Origin: Nematopogon swammerdamellus
Taxonomy: Eukaryota; Arthropoda; Insecta; Lepidoptera; Adelidae
Assembly (NCBI GenBank): GCA_946902875.1
Contig: OX336345.1
Location: 3,193,395-3,257,394 of the forward strand
Length of the DNA stretch: 64,000 nucleotides
Reading direction: 5' to 3'
In this document: piece by piece, positions 55,180 through 64,000 of the stretch
Layout of the letters: each line of letters starts with the position of its first letter
Numbering within the stretch: the stretch's first letter is position 1
Position numbers and translations under genes: made by a program
Notes under the pieces: model-generated
Told to the model about the DNA's origin: nothing
The model's database searches: none
What the model saw: only the letters and a program-made list of their open reading frames with translations

Positions 55180-55611
55180 CAGAGGCGGACTAGCAGCCTT
55201 AGCCGCCCTAGGCCGTTTAGTACCAGCCGCCCCAATTCAATGCAGCCGCCCCTTTCAAGTTTAAATACAAATGTGAAGTTGTACGAAAATCAGTATTGCG
55301 TTCGGTTCAACCTGCCAGAAATATATTATTTCTCGGTTTATTTTACATATACCAAAAGTATGTTTTATAATAAGTTTTGCGGCAATATTGACCTTATCGC
55401 CATAGCTAAATTATTTTGTCCGCGTAAATAGTGCGTCGTCTCCGCCGCCGTGCTCACCACTCCCGCACGTCGCACGCACTTGCTCCGGCCGGCACCCTTT
55501 CTATTCTGTACCCGCGCTCACTGCTTCCAGCAGCAGGTACAGATTGGCCGCCCCTAATATCTGGCCGCCCTAGGCCCGGGCCTAGTCGGCCTTAGGGAAA
55601 GTCCGCCTCTG
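55180..55611. mobile_element. hAT MITE, 432 bp, perfect 8-bp target duplication
   Basis: Starts CAGAGGCGGAC and ends GTCCGCCTCTG. AATACAAT is duplicated exactly on both sides (55172-55179, 55612-55619). The interior is GC-rich with GCCGCCC repeats near both ends. No ORF of note. In RSK intron 2. Confidence 0.93.
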
Positions 55612-56146
55612 AATACAATAGAAATTCTTCATTACGCACTAGCTTTTGCACACGGCTTCGCTCGCATAGCCTATGCCCATCCTGAAGGTCCATATTCTAA
55701 ATATTGGTCAAATAATTTTTAAAATATATTATTTTCATTAAGTAAATATGAATTTATTAATGAAATATAAATTTAATTACAATTTACAATTAAAAAAAAA
55801 ACCTAAATTAAATTTAACATAAAATATAAACCTACCTATTATATTAATCCAACAATCTTATAGTTACTACCTTAAAAAATTTCATTTAAACCTAAAACAA
55901 TTCTGTCTGAGTAAAAAAGAAGAAAGAAGAAAATAAAATAGAAAATAAGAAAATAAAATAACTTAACTTGCAAACTTTACCTCTTTATAATATTATTATT
56001 TATTATAGTGTAGGTAGATGAATAATAGAAAACAACACGAAATCAAAGCGAAACATAACAAGGATAGTTCACAAAGGCAGACATATCATTAGGAGTAATT
56101 TCTTTGACCTTGAACAAATGTTTGCTACATCATTTAAACGTTGCAG

Positions 56147-56332
56147 GTCTTGAGGAAAGCAACGTTGAAAGTGCGTGACCGAGAAAGAACAAAAATGGAA
56201 AGAAATATTCTCGTTGAGATGGGTCATCCGTTTATTGTGAAGCTGCACTACGCGTTCCAGACTGCCGGAAAGTTATACCTCATTTTAGATTTCTTGCGCG
56301 GTGGTGATCTGTTCTCAAGATTGAGCAAGGAG
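56147..56332 (+). CDS. S6kII: RSK, exon 3 (N-lobe of N-terminal kinase)
   Basis: 186 bases, phase 0; acceptor AAACGTTGCAG, donor GAG|GTAAGA. Encodes [40 protein letters not shown] and [22 protein letters not shown]. It covers the alphaC helix (the conserved Glu in ERN-ILVE) and the hinge, as in all RSKs. Confidence 0.96.
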
Positions 56333-57000
56333 GTAAGATTTTAAAATTGTATTTCTTCTTCTTGGGTCTTCTATTGTAATCGCTGTGTTGTAGATATATG
56401 TTATTGTTTTGACTTTTTTATTGTTTAAAACTAACAATCAAATCAAGTCTCTGAATTTCACTACAGATAGTCCAAAAATCTGCTAAAAGTAAAAAAAACA
56501 TATCGCAGATGGGACTGATCAGCATTTCAAGTATTTGCTAACTTTTCAATAATGCCAGAAGTATTCTCTAGCGCCGAAGGATTTTGGACTTCGATAAGGC
56601 AGCGTGGATAAACCACGTCATCGATTTTTGGCCACTTTTTGACCACGTCACCTAGCGTCATTTTCGGTGTAACCTGCTAATAATACATATTTTTCTCTCA
56701 GTTAAATGTTCAATTGTGTTAGAATTGAACCAATCATACTTAGCTCAAAATACCCATTTCAAGAATATTAATTTTGGCAGTTTCTAAGAAAATGTAATAA
56801 CTAGTAACTTAGTTGTGGTTACGCTGATGGTTACAATTGGTTACAAATCACACATCCATTTGCATCATGTCGCATGATGACTTTTCATTAAGTATGATTA
56901 GTTGCAATCTAGCTGATTCATTGAAGATATTTTCGTTCGTTTTACATACTGTAATCTCATATCTTTAATATCTCAATATGTTTTGAAATCCCATTCATTG
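56333..57000. other. RSK intron 3, no gene seen
   Basis: Unique intronic DNA without recognised repeats up to the LINE piece at 57005. Confidence 0.5.
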
Positions 57001-57004
57001 ATTA

Positions 57005-57125
57005 GTGGCGCGAATAGGCACCTGTCAGGCCTGCATAGCATTCGCAACCTCCGCATACGGCCGAATGATCATGGGCGTCGTTAGACACCTTATGGGTTGC
57101 TCAGCGTCACATGTCGCGCATTCTA
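57005..57125 (+). mobile_element. CR1-like LINE 3' end fragment
   Basis: GGCACCTGTCAGGCCTGCAT ... CGCAACCTCCGCATACGG ... GACACCTTATGGG matches the LINE end at 44281-44550 in the opposite orientation. Confidence 0.7.
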
Positions 57126-57189
57126 TGATGATTATGACTTAAAGTGTGAACCCTGTTGTCACTGCAACCTATGAAGATCTATTGTGATC

Positions 57190-57415
57190 TCTCAAAAGTT
57201 TATAGCTCACCCCCAAGTCCGATTTATGCTATGCACCGAGTTATAGGTATTCTCTATAGGTTGAGTGCCTGTATTTAGCATGGGAAAAATATAACCCCCA
57301 AGAATACAGCAGTGCCGGCGTGACAGATGCCTTTTTACGCTTCTCTTGAAAGATCCTAAGTCGTACGTACTGAAGGAAACACATCGGGAGGAAGTGCATT
57401 CAAGAGTTTCGCAGC
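57190..57415 (-). mobile_element. CR1-like LINE 3' end fragment near RSK exon 4
   Basis: The minus strand gives, across breaks, [29 protein letters not shown], the LINE ORF2 C-terminus. It ends about 45 bases from the acceptor of RSK exon 4 (57462-57746). Confidence 0.65.
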
Positions 57416-57461
57416 GCGGAAGATAAAAGAAATACTGGATACCAAATTGTTTCCATTGCAG

Positions 57462-57746
57462 GTAATGTTCACGGAAGAGGACGTAAAATTTTACTTAGCC
57501 GAGCTGGCACTCGCTCTGGAGCACGTGCACAAACTCGGCATCATCTACCGAGACCTGAAGCCGGAGAATATTCTTCTCGACGCCGACGGGCATATAGCGC
57601 TGACTGACTTCGGGCTGTCGAAGCTGCCTCCGTCCAGCGACAAGGCGTACAGCTTCTGCGGCACGGTGGAGTACATGGCGCCAGAAGTTGTCAACAGAAG
57701 GGGTCACACCTTCGCGGCGGACTGGTGGTCTTTTGGCGTGCTCATG
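57462..57746 (+). CDS. S6kII: RSK, exon 4 (catalytic and activation loops)
   Basis: 285 bases, phase 0; acceptor TTTCCATTGCAG, donor [29 protein letters not shown], then the catalytic loop [11 protein letters not shown], magnesium-binding DFG in [10 protein letters not shown], and [20 protein letters not shown]. The Ser of SFCGTVEY is the PDK1 activation-loop site. WWSFGVLM closes the exon. The sequence is highly conserved and GC-rich relative to its introns. Confidence 0.97.
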
Positions 57747-57782
57747 GTGAGTGTGTGCCGAATTGGTAATTTTGTGGATTTT

Positions 57783-58130
57783 TTTGGGTTCCGTATCCGT
57801 CGTGCGGGACCTTATTACTAAGCCTACGCCTTCCTTCCCTCCGTCTGTCCGAGGGCTGTATCTCTTGAACCGTCCGTTGAAATTCTCACAGAATATGTGT
57901 TATTATGGCCGATATAAAAACAAATAATAAAAATTAAAAAAGTAAAAAATTGTCACATCTTATTTTTGCTACAACCTATTATATTTACACATTTCATACA
58001 TCTAAAGGTTAGCTGTAAGAAATCTCTTCAAGTGATAAGTCCGCCTTTGCACCTCATGTACCTGTATTCATTGTGTTATTCTTACTCTTTAATGTTTGTG
58101 AAGCAATAAAGAATTTTCGATCTATCTATA
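57783..58130. repeat. Two dispersed repeats in RSK intron 4
   Basis: 57783-57960 is a minus-strand copy of the 163-430 repeat (GGGTTCCGTATCCGTCGTGC ... CAGAATATGTGTTATTATGG). 58035-58130 is the LINE tail AAGTCCGCCTTTGCACCTCA ... CAATAAAG with a tatcta end. Confidence 0.65.
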
Positions 58131-58189
58131 TAATCATTTCTCTTTTATTTAGGAGTTATCAAATTATTCTTATACAAATTTTTTTTATT

Positions 58190-58850
58190 ATGGAAACTGA
58201 CATGGTTGACTACATCACTTACAACATCTGTGATGTCAGCCCATAACACCGGGTGAACTAGGTGCTTCCCTTAATTTCATGTTGGTTACACTGAACTGGA
58301 CGGAAAACACGAACTATATTTACATAGCCGTTTCGACCGACGTTTCATTCAGTGCGGTGGTAGCAACCCGGGTGGGATAAACCCTACCACCTAGTAAGCT
58401 ATGAAGGGAAGGGACCTACAGTTTTACGTAGAATCCAAACCACGGTCAGCCTCTAACGGTCGAGCGGTCACCCATCCAAGTACTGACCGCGCTCAGGGCA
58501 GGCCTCACGCACTCTATGTACTTGCGCGCGCTAACTACCTACCGCCCGACGGGCCGCCGGCGGTCTAATTCAGTAGAAATTCGTCAGCCAAGCGAAACAT
58601 ACCTACACGCTCGCCCACGCAACTGCGCGCATCTGCAAAGCAATCATGCACTTTACACTCGATCGTTTAGGTACATTTTCGCACACAGCGATTGGCGACG
58701 TGAAGCAGTAGGCTATTAAAGCCGAAGGTATGGAACTTTTTCTATGGAGTGATTTATCTGTTACGAAGTAACTATTAAGTAATCTGTGCTTAGGGTTGCT
58801 TAACAACAGTCGACCGACCGCACCACTGAGCTACCGAGGCAGACATCAAT
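58190..58850 (-). repeat. SINE family A split by a 289-bp insert
   Basis: 58190-58498 is the tail and body, reading to TACTGACCGCGCTCAGGG. 58788-58850 resumes GCTTAGGGTTGCTTAACAAC ... CACTGAGCTACCGAGGC. The insert 58499-58787 starts CAGGCCTCACGCACTCTATG and is flanked by GCTCAGGG/GCTTAGGG, an imperfect 8-bp duplication suggesting a hAT-type insertion. The insert's ends share only CAG with each other. Confidence 0.75.
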
Positions 58851-59132
58851 CAATAATACATAAGACAATTTGTGTCATTTGCTTTAAGGAAACACTTACC
58901 GAAAATTTAAGAATTGTAAGAATTGAACTATCTACATAACAATTCACTCTGAATAACATTCTCGTACACTGTGTGTGGTTTTCCTTATGTATGGTAATTA
59001 GCATGAGCTATTTCCGTGTGTCATATTATTTTTTATAATGTATAGGTATAGGATCTTTTATCATATTAACACCTATTGATATAATAGTTTGTATGTACAT
59101 AATTAAGGCAGTTTAAATATGATAGATCTTTC
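58851..59132. other. No gene seen (RSK intron 4)
   Basis: AT-rich unique DNA. Confidence 0.45.
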
Positions 59133-59510
59133 ATATCGATCCGCTCGAGCCAAAACTCACCAAATTACAAAAACTTAATACTGAGATATTAAAGGTTTGA
59201 AGTTTTGAAATTATTTTAACTTTTATAATTCAAAAACTAAAAGAGGTAATGAAGTCATTCCACTTTTGTTGTATTCGTAATTTTGTATGCAAAAGCTAAC
59301 CAAGTACATTGGTGAGTTTTTCCTTAACAGAAATTACGATACATCGCAACTTGGTTATTTTTAATTTTTTAATTTCTCATTGAAAACGTTGAGATATAAT
59401 TTTGGTGATTTTATCTTTGACAGAGCTAAAAATTTGAAGTTTGCCAGTATAAAAAACTAAATTTTGATAAAAACTGCATTTGGTGAGTGTTGGCTCGAGG
59501 GTGTCGATAT
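59133..59510. mobile_element. MITE with about 36-bp inverted ends
   Basis: The left end ATATCGATCCGCTCGAGCCA (then AAACTCACCAAAT) matches the complement of the right end, which ends GGGTGTCGATAT, with a few differences. The target duplication is not clear. AT-rich interior, no ORF. In RSK intron 4. Confidence 0.7.
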
Positions 59511-60185
59511 TATTTGTACTAGGTATTTCTGGCTGTATTGTGTACATTAATATAACAATATAATATGAAATCTCTTCGTCTAACATAGGTCTACATTAAC
59601 TTTAATAAACTGTTTGGTCTAGATTTAATTATTTTTTAGTATTTTATTTGAAACAAACATGGGAAGTGTTTAGAATTTACACATCTGATGTTCGCACATA
59701 CTTGTTGGTTTTTTAAATTTTTTGTAAGTTAAATATTTACATAACTTTTAAATGCAATACTATATGCTGCTTTCCCTTCTGCCGTCTACGTAACCGTAGT
59801 TTCTTAACCAGTTATCAATGAGGAATAAAAATTGTGAAAAACGAATAGATCTGATATTGTTACTATGCTATTATAGAATGCAAATATTTCCAAAATGCTT
59901 CGATTAAGTCTCGATTAGCACTTATTTGTTGAGTAAAGTGACATTTCTATCTAATACAGTTAACAGGAGTTAACCAGCCAATACATTTTAGTCGTGATTA
60001 GTGTAATAGATTGGACGACAAGAGTGTTTTTAAATGTTCATTTACTTTTTAGGATAGCACATCAAAGAGGCGAAAAAATAAACTAATGATGTGACTCATG
60101 AGTCCCGCCCATCTGTCGCAGGGTCCTTAATTCTAAACGGTTGATCATATCAAGTTGAAATTGTCGCAAGAAATTAGAGAATATC

Positions 60186-60438
60186 TCTACTTCTTATAAA
60201 ACGGAATGTCTCTCTGTATGTTCCAGAGTTTACTACAAACATACCAAGTTTGTAGTAAACTCCGGAACCACTGAACAGATTTTGATGCGGTTTACGGATG
60301 ATGCGGATACCATCACGCTGAATAGTCTTAGAGCTGAACAGTATCAAAGAAAGTATTGTTGACTATAATATTTGCGTTTAAATCGGCTTTGCTATTAAAC
60401 CGAGTCTACCGCGAGCGAGGCCGCTGGCAAAAGCTTGT
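60186..60438 (+). mobile_element. Helitron-like remnant with a perfect 15-bp hairpin
   Basis: GGAACCACTGAACAGATTTT and the end GCGAGCGAGGCCGCTGGCAA..AGCTTGT resemble the Helitron-like family. GAGTTTACTACAAAC (60226-60240) pairs perfectly with GTTTGTAGTAAACTC (60248-60262). Confidence 0.5.
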
Positions 60439-60565
60439 TTTTTTCTTACAAGCTTTTTTTTATAAATTAATTTATCATTTTAATTTTTTATTTTTTAATT
60501 CTTCCTCTAGCCTGTGCTTATCCAAATTTGTTAAAATAAAAGCATTATTTGTGTTTACGAACCAG

Positions 60566-60720
60566 TTTGAGATGCTGACTGGCAACCTGCCCTTCCACGG
60601 CGCGACGCGGCACGAGACCATGACACAGATCCTGAAGGCGAAGCTGGGCATGCCGTCCAACCTGAGCGACGAGGCGCAGTCCTTGCTCCGGGCGCTCTTC
60701 AAGCGGAACCCTCAGAACAG
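60566..60720 (+). CDS. S6kII: RSK, exon 5 (C-lobe of N-terminal kinase)
   Basis: 155 bases; acceptor TTTACGAACCAG, donor AACAG|GTTACA, ending two bases into an Arg codon. Encodes [40 protein letters not shown] and [11 protein letters not shown]. This is kinase subdomains X-XI, with the conserved final Arg in NPQNRLGAG completed by exon 6 (62469-62687). Confidence 0.96.
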
Positions 60721-60929
60721 GTTACATTTATAGAACATTCTCCAGTGTCCACGTCGGAGGAAATCAGTGGTTCTCTACCTCTGAAGACCGGGAGCACTTG
60801 GAAGTGTATGCCCAGCAGTGGACGCGAAAATGCTGACTGACGGACTGACACAATCTGACTATAATCCTGTAGCAGATGTTTTCGGAGATACATTTTTTTT
60901 AACGGAATGATTATTTTCAATCACAGTAC

Positions 60930-61020
60930 ATACATACATAGCGTCACGCCTGTTTCACAGTGGGGTAGACAGAGACAGCGGATTTCCACGTGCCACGATC
61001 CTTACACACTAACATTAAAA
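60930..61020. repeat. Dispersed CGTCACGCCTGTTTC repeat
   Basis: CATAGCGTCACGCCTGTTTC ... GGGGTAGACAGAGACAGCGG ... TGCCACGATCC. A second copy lies at 62709-62800. It is widespread in moths. Confidence 0.6.
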
Positions 61021-61269
61021 TATTAGAACAAACACAATTATTATTTCAAACACAGCGATCCGATCCAAACCTAAAAATGTTAAAATGCAAACACAGTAGA
61101 ACCTCGATTATCCGAGCTATTGTGGACCAGGCATGCCTCGGATAGTCAAAAAGCTCGGATAATACAGACATTATTACCCACATTTAACTTTTCTCCCTTC
61201 CTTCATTAATCTTTCCCTACTCTTACAATCCGCAGATCTCAAATCGCAGTTGAATATAATGCTTTTTTT

Positions 61270-61830
61270 TTATCAATGAACTATTATTATTATTTTCTGG
61301 AGGGCTGGGTTTAAATTCAGCTATGCTGGGTCGTCTCGCTCTGTATCATACGCTGCGCCCATACCCGTTGTTGTTGTTCGGACTCGTTCTCCGCTCTTAA
61401 GCCCACTCCATTGCAGGCCTTTTACGCGTCCTACGGCCTTACTCCAACCAGCCGAGTTCTTCCAGGACGCGGCACACTCTCTTTGGATCTTGGCACGCTT
61501 CTCGAAGTGTAGTAGGGCCTCCCAGCTCCTTCGCCCTTATGTCTGCCAACTCCTCGCACTCCAACAGCACGTGGGTGGGTGTCTCGTCCGCCTGCAGGCA
61601 TGCTCTGCACAGTGGACTGTCCGTTACTCCGATTACATAGAGGTGTCTGTTAAGTGTACAGTGACCAGTAAGCATAACTATCACTATACATAGTTTTGAT
61701 CTATGGACACGGAGCAGCGTCTTGGTGAGACGGAGGTCCTGCTTCGCCATCGCCTCCCTCGCCTGTCTGCAGTCGGTGCCCGCTGCCCATCTGTCTATGC
61801 GTATATACGCCCAGACCCTATTTTACATAG
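61270..61830 (-). mobile_element. LINE 3' part with RNase H-like domain end
   Basis: The minus strand encodes RVWAYIRIDRWAAG, then VMLTGHCTLNRHLYVIGVTD, SPLCRACLQADETPTHVLLE and CEELADIRAKELGG (a C-x2-C...H...C knuckle) before a stop at 61439. It is followed by a 3' UTR ending in AAT repeats near 61290. LTGH-LNRHL plus the knuckle is typical of the post-RNase H end of R1/I-type LINE ORF2. 5'-truncated. Confidence 0.75.
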
Positions 61831-61904
61831 TATTTAGGTGTGTAATGTGGTATAACTGTTCTGTTAAGTGTAAGTTGCAAACCTACCTACTTATGAAAAA
61901 AAAT

Positions 61905-62290
61905 TTTTTTTTTTTTTTTATGGAACCTGACACGGTTGGCTACATCACCTACAACATCCGTGATGTCAGCCCATAACACAGGGTGAACTAGGTGCCATGT
62001 CAGTGCTTCCCTTCATTTCATGTCGGCTACACTAAACTGGACGGAAAACACGAACTATTTACATAGCCGTTTCGACCGACGTTTCGTTCAGTGCGGTGGT
62101 ATCAACCCGGCCGGGATAAACCCTACCACCTAGTAAGGTCAGAATGGAATGGACCTACAGTTTAACGTGGAATCCGAACCACGGTCAGCCTCCAACGGTC
62201 GAGCGGTCACCCATCCAATCACTGACCGCGCTCAGCGTTGCTTAATAACAGTTGACTAACCAACCGCGCCACTGAGCTACCGAGGCTGAC
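61905..62290 (-). repeat. SINE family A, full length
   Basis: Poly-T at 61905-61919, body, then CGGTCACCCATCCAATCACT (5S-like, reversed) and CACTGAGCTACCGAGGCTGA at the head end. In RSK intron 5. Confidence 0.9.
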
Positions 62291-62292
62291 GA

Positions 62293-62385
62293 ATTTTCTT
62301 ATCCCTTAGTCGACTTTTACGACATGCGACGGGGAGAGATGCAGTGGGGCTATTCTTTTTAAGTACCGACCCCACACGGTACAAA
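62293..62385 (-). repeat. Dispersed GTGTGGGGTCGGTAC repeat
   Basis: TTATCCCTTAGTCGACTTTT ... AAGTACCGACCCCACACGGT; reversed relative to 39739-39870. Confidence 0.6.
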
Positions 62386-62468
62386 AGCAAAAAATAAACC
62401 TTAAATTTCATTATTAATGTTGTATGTTCTTTATGGTGAATTAAATATCGGGATCTGAACGATTGCAG

Positions 62469-62687
62469 GCTAGGCGCCGGGCCGAACGGCATCGAGGACA
62501 TTAAGAGCCACGAGTTCTTCGTCAGCATAGACTGGGAGGCGTTGCTGCGCAAGGAGGTGATACCGCCGTTCAGGCCGGCCGTGTCGCGCGCCGACGACGC
62601 CTTCTACTTCGACTCCGAGTTCACATCGCGCACGCCGAGAGACTCGCCCGGCGCGCCCGCGTCGGCCAACGCGCATGAACTCTTCAG
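62469..62687 (+). CDS. S6kII: RSK, exon 6 (AGC kinase C-terminal tail)
   Basis: 219 bases; acceptor GAACGATTGCAG, donor TTCAG|GTATTG, phase 2 at the end. [68 protein letters not shown]. The TPRDSPG block is the turn-motif/linker phosphosite region of RSK. The next codon would be Arg before the hydrophobic motif (FRGFSFVA in relatives), which I cannot find in the remaining 1.3 kb, so the gene continues past 64000. Confidence 0.96.
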
Positions 62688-62708
62688 GTATTGTAGATTA
62701 AAAACATA

Positions 62709-63241
62709 TATTGTACATAGCGTCACGCCTGTTTCTCAGTGGGGTAGGCAGAGACAATAGATCTCCACGTACCACGATCCTAACACACTTCTGCCGCCTC
62801 TTCCACTCTCATTATGTTCTTCATACATGCTCGTCGTTCGGTTTAAAGAATCTTTATTATCTCAAAGAACGTGTGAACATTCGCTTGCAGAGATTACTAT
62901 AAATTGTTTTTTTTTTTTTTTTTTAATCTTTATTTTGTTAAGGGCTTTAGCCATTCCTGGCTATGCCAGCCCCATAGTAACTATATTGATTTTTTATTGT
63001 ACTTCAGCACGATTCAACGCCTGTGACTTTACAAATTGTTACAAAGCAAATACTTTAAATCGTTGTTTACGCACTTGACCCTATTTTATTTATTTATTTA
63101 CTTTATTTTAAATCTAAGAAACATTACAGGCTTAACCTAATACGTTCCCTAGCTTACGTTTTATACATATGTATTTATAAATTTTATACATATATATTAC
63201 ATAGAGTAAATACCCTCAGAGCGGTCCGAGAGGGAGGGAGG
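62709..63241. other. Dispersed repeat, then no gene seen
   Basis: 62709-62800 is the CGTCACGCCTGTTTC repeat. The rest is AT-rich with a poly-T at 62907-62923 and TTTA repeats near 63083-63105. Confidence 0.5.
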
Positions 63242-64000
63242 ATGAACCGCTCACCGATCGATATCTCTGACAACCTTGGCATGAATATGGACTTGAAATG
63301 CTCGAAGTGTGGGAAACAATATAAGCGAAAAATCTGGCTAGAAAAGCACGTGAAGGAGAAACATAGCGACAGTGAAGCAGGGCAGAAAGCGCCTGTAAGT
63401 TCTCCACCTGACACTATTGACAGAGTACAACCTCACACGTCACAAAGTGTTGCGCAACCTTCCTCTCACCATGAAGCATTTTCGCCCAGAGACCGACTAA
63501 GCTTACCGAGCATATCCGAGACCACTTGGAAGCAACATGATCGATGCCTAGCCGAAAGACTTGACCTCCCAGGCTGCAGGCAGAGTCCCGAAGATCAGCT
63601 GTATGACTTCCAGGGAACAATTTACAATTACTTCTCCGAATTGTACCCTGTTCGCTATCACCACAACCCAATGGAAAGAGAAAACACTTTCAAAGCAAAG
63701 CTTAGGAGAAGGAAGAGAGAGTTGATAAAGCAGCTAAGGAAGGCTAAAGCCTCAGGAGACAGAAATCTATGCCACCAATTAGCCAGAGCGATGAGATCTA
63801 TCCTAAAACTCATCCAGAAAGTATCTGAGCAAATTACGGTTGCTGGCAATGAATTTCGAAAGGCTCAGAATATAGCAGCTTTCGAGAAGAACCCCTTTTA
63901 TTTCGCCAAAAAAGCTTTTAAGGAACAGCAGGGTACAATTAGGTTAAGTACGGACGAGATGTTCAACTACTTTAAATCCACATATACCACCCCGGAGGCA
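63242..64000 (+). CDS. N-terminal part of a zinc-finger LINE ORF (runs off window)
   Basis: Open from ATG at 63242 to the window end: 253 codons, no stop. A C2H2 finger lies at about residues 20-43 (CSKCGKQYKRKIWLEKHVKE then KH: C-x2-C-x12-H-x4-H). A Ser/Pro-rich linker and a long basic helical region (KLRRRKRELIKQLRKAKASG) follow. Then comes NPFYFAKKAFKEQQGTIRLS, TDEMFNYFKSTYTTPEA, which resembles the linker before reverse transcriptase in R2/NeSL/Hero-type LINEs. The finger would bind the target or element RNA. The RT and endonuclease must lie beyond 64000, so the clade is inference. It sits in an RSK intron. Confidence 0.65.
   Translation, partial: MNRSPIDISDNLGMNMDLKCSKCGKQYKRKIWLEKHVKEKHSDSEAGQKAPVSSPPDTIDRVQPHTSQSVAQPSSHHEAFSPRDRLSLPSISETTWKQHDRCLAERLDLPGCRQSPEDQLYDFQGTIYNYFSELYPVRYHHNPMERENTFKAKLRRRKRELIKQLRKAKASGDRNLCHQLARAMRSILKLIQKVSEQITVAGNEFRKAQNIAAFEKNPFYFAKKAFKEQQGTIRLSTDEMFNYFKSTYTTPEA

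Overview
This is animal nuclear DNA, almost certainly from a moth or butterfly. Coding sequence is split into short exons with GT/AG introns. Two conserved genes are recognisable, Scm (Polycomb group) and the p90 ribosomal S6 kinase RSK/S6kII. The rest is dense with repeats of lepidopteran type: R4/Dong-like, CR1-like, jockey-like and RTE-like LINE pieces, tRNA-derived SINEs, Helitron-like elements, hAT-, Harbinger- and piggyBac-like MITEs, and CATCAT-tailed RTE ends. There are no operons, and nothing suggests a virus, plasmid or bacterium.

Layout. 1-12 kb: repeat graveyard with two opposed R4-like fragments, a hAT element with a Helitron nested in it, and CR1-like 3' ends. 12.2-16.1 kb: a nearly full-length CR1-like LINE on the minus strand, broken by a frameshift. 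16.4-18.9 kb: Helitron-like elements, one carrying a hexanucleotide tract plus about 20 copies of a 68-bp satellite. 19-29 kb: SINEs separated by mostly unique DNA with a few candidate exons that I could not identify. 29.3-30.2 kb: two back-to-back foldback elements. 30.27-41.43 kb: Scm on the minus strand, five coding exons (616 aa by my joins), with introns full of SINEs, LINE ends and nested MITEs. 42.69-49.08 kb: one 6.4-kb element with terminal inverted repeats and a 4-bp target duplication. It holds a large palindrome and an R4/Dong-like LINE with an unbroken ORF of about 1240 codons. 50.26 kb to the end: RSK on the plus strand. Six coding exons cover the N-terminus, the whole N-terminal AGC kinase domain and part of its C-terminal tail; the gene runs off the window. 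Its introns hold a possible 59-aa small gene and many MITEs. A new zinc-finger LINE ORF starts at 63.24 kb and is cut by the window end.

Functionally, Scm is a chromatin silencer that connects PRC1 with other Polycomb complexes, and RSK is an ERK/PDK1-activated kinase. They lie head to head, separated by the 6.4-kb nested transposon, and nothing here shows that they are co-regulated. The most unusual material is in the repeats: a SINE family whose promoter head joins tRNA-like and 5S rRNA-like parts, a second SINE family with a different head but a homologous body, a Helitron hosting a satellite array, and the nested 6.4-kb TIR element with repeated subterminal motifs. All boundaries were read by eye; no alignment or search was run.
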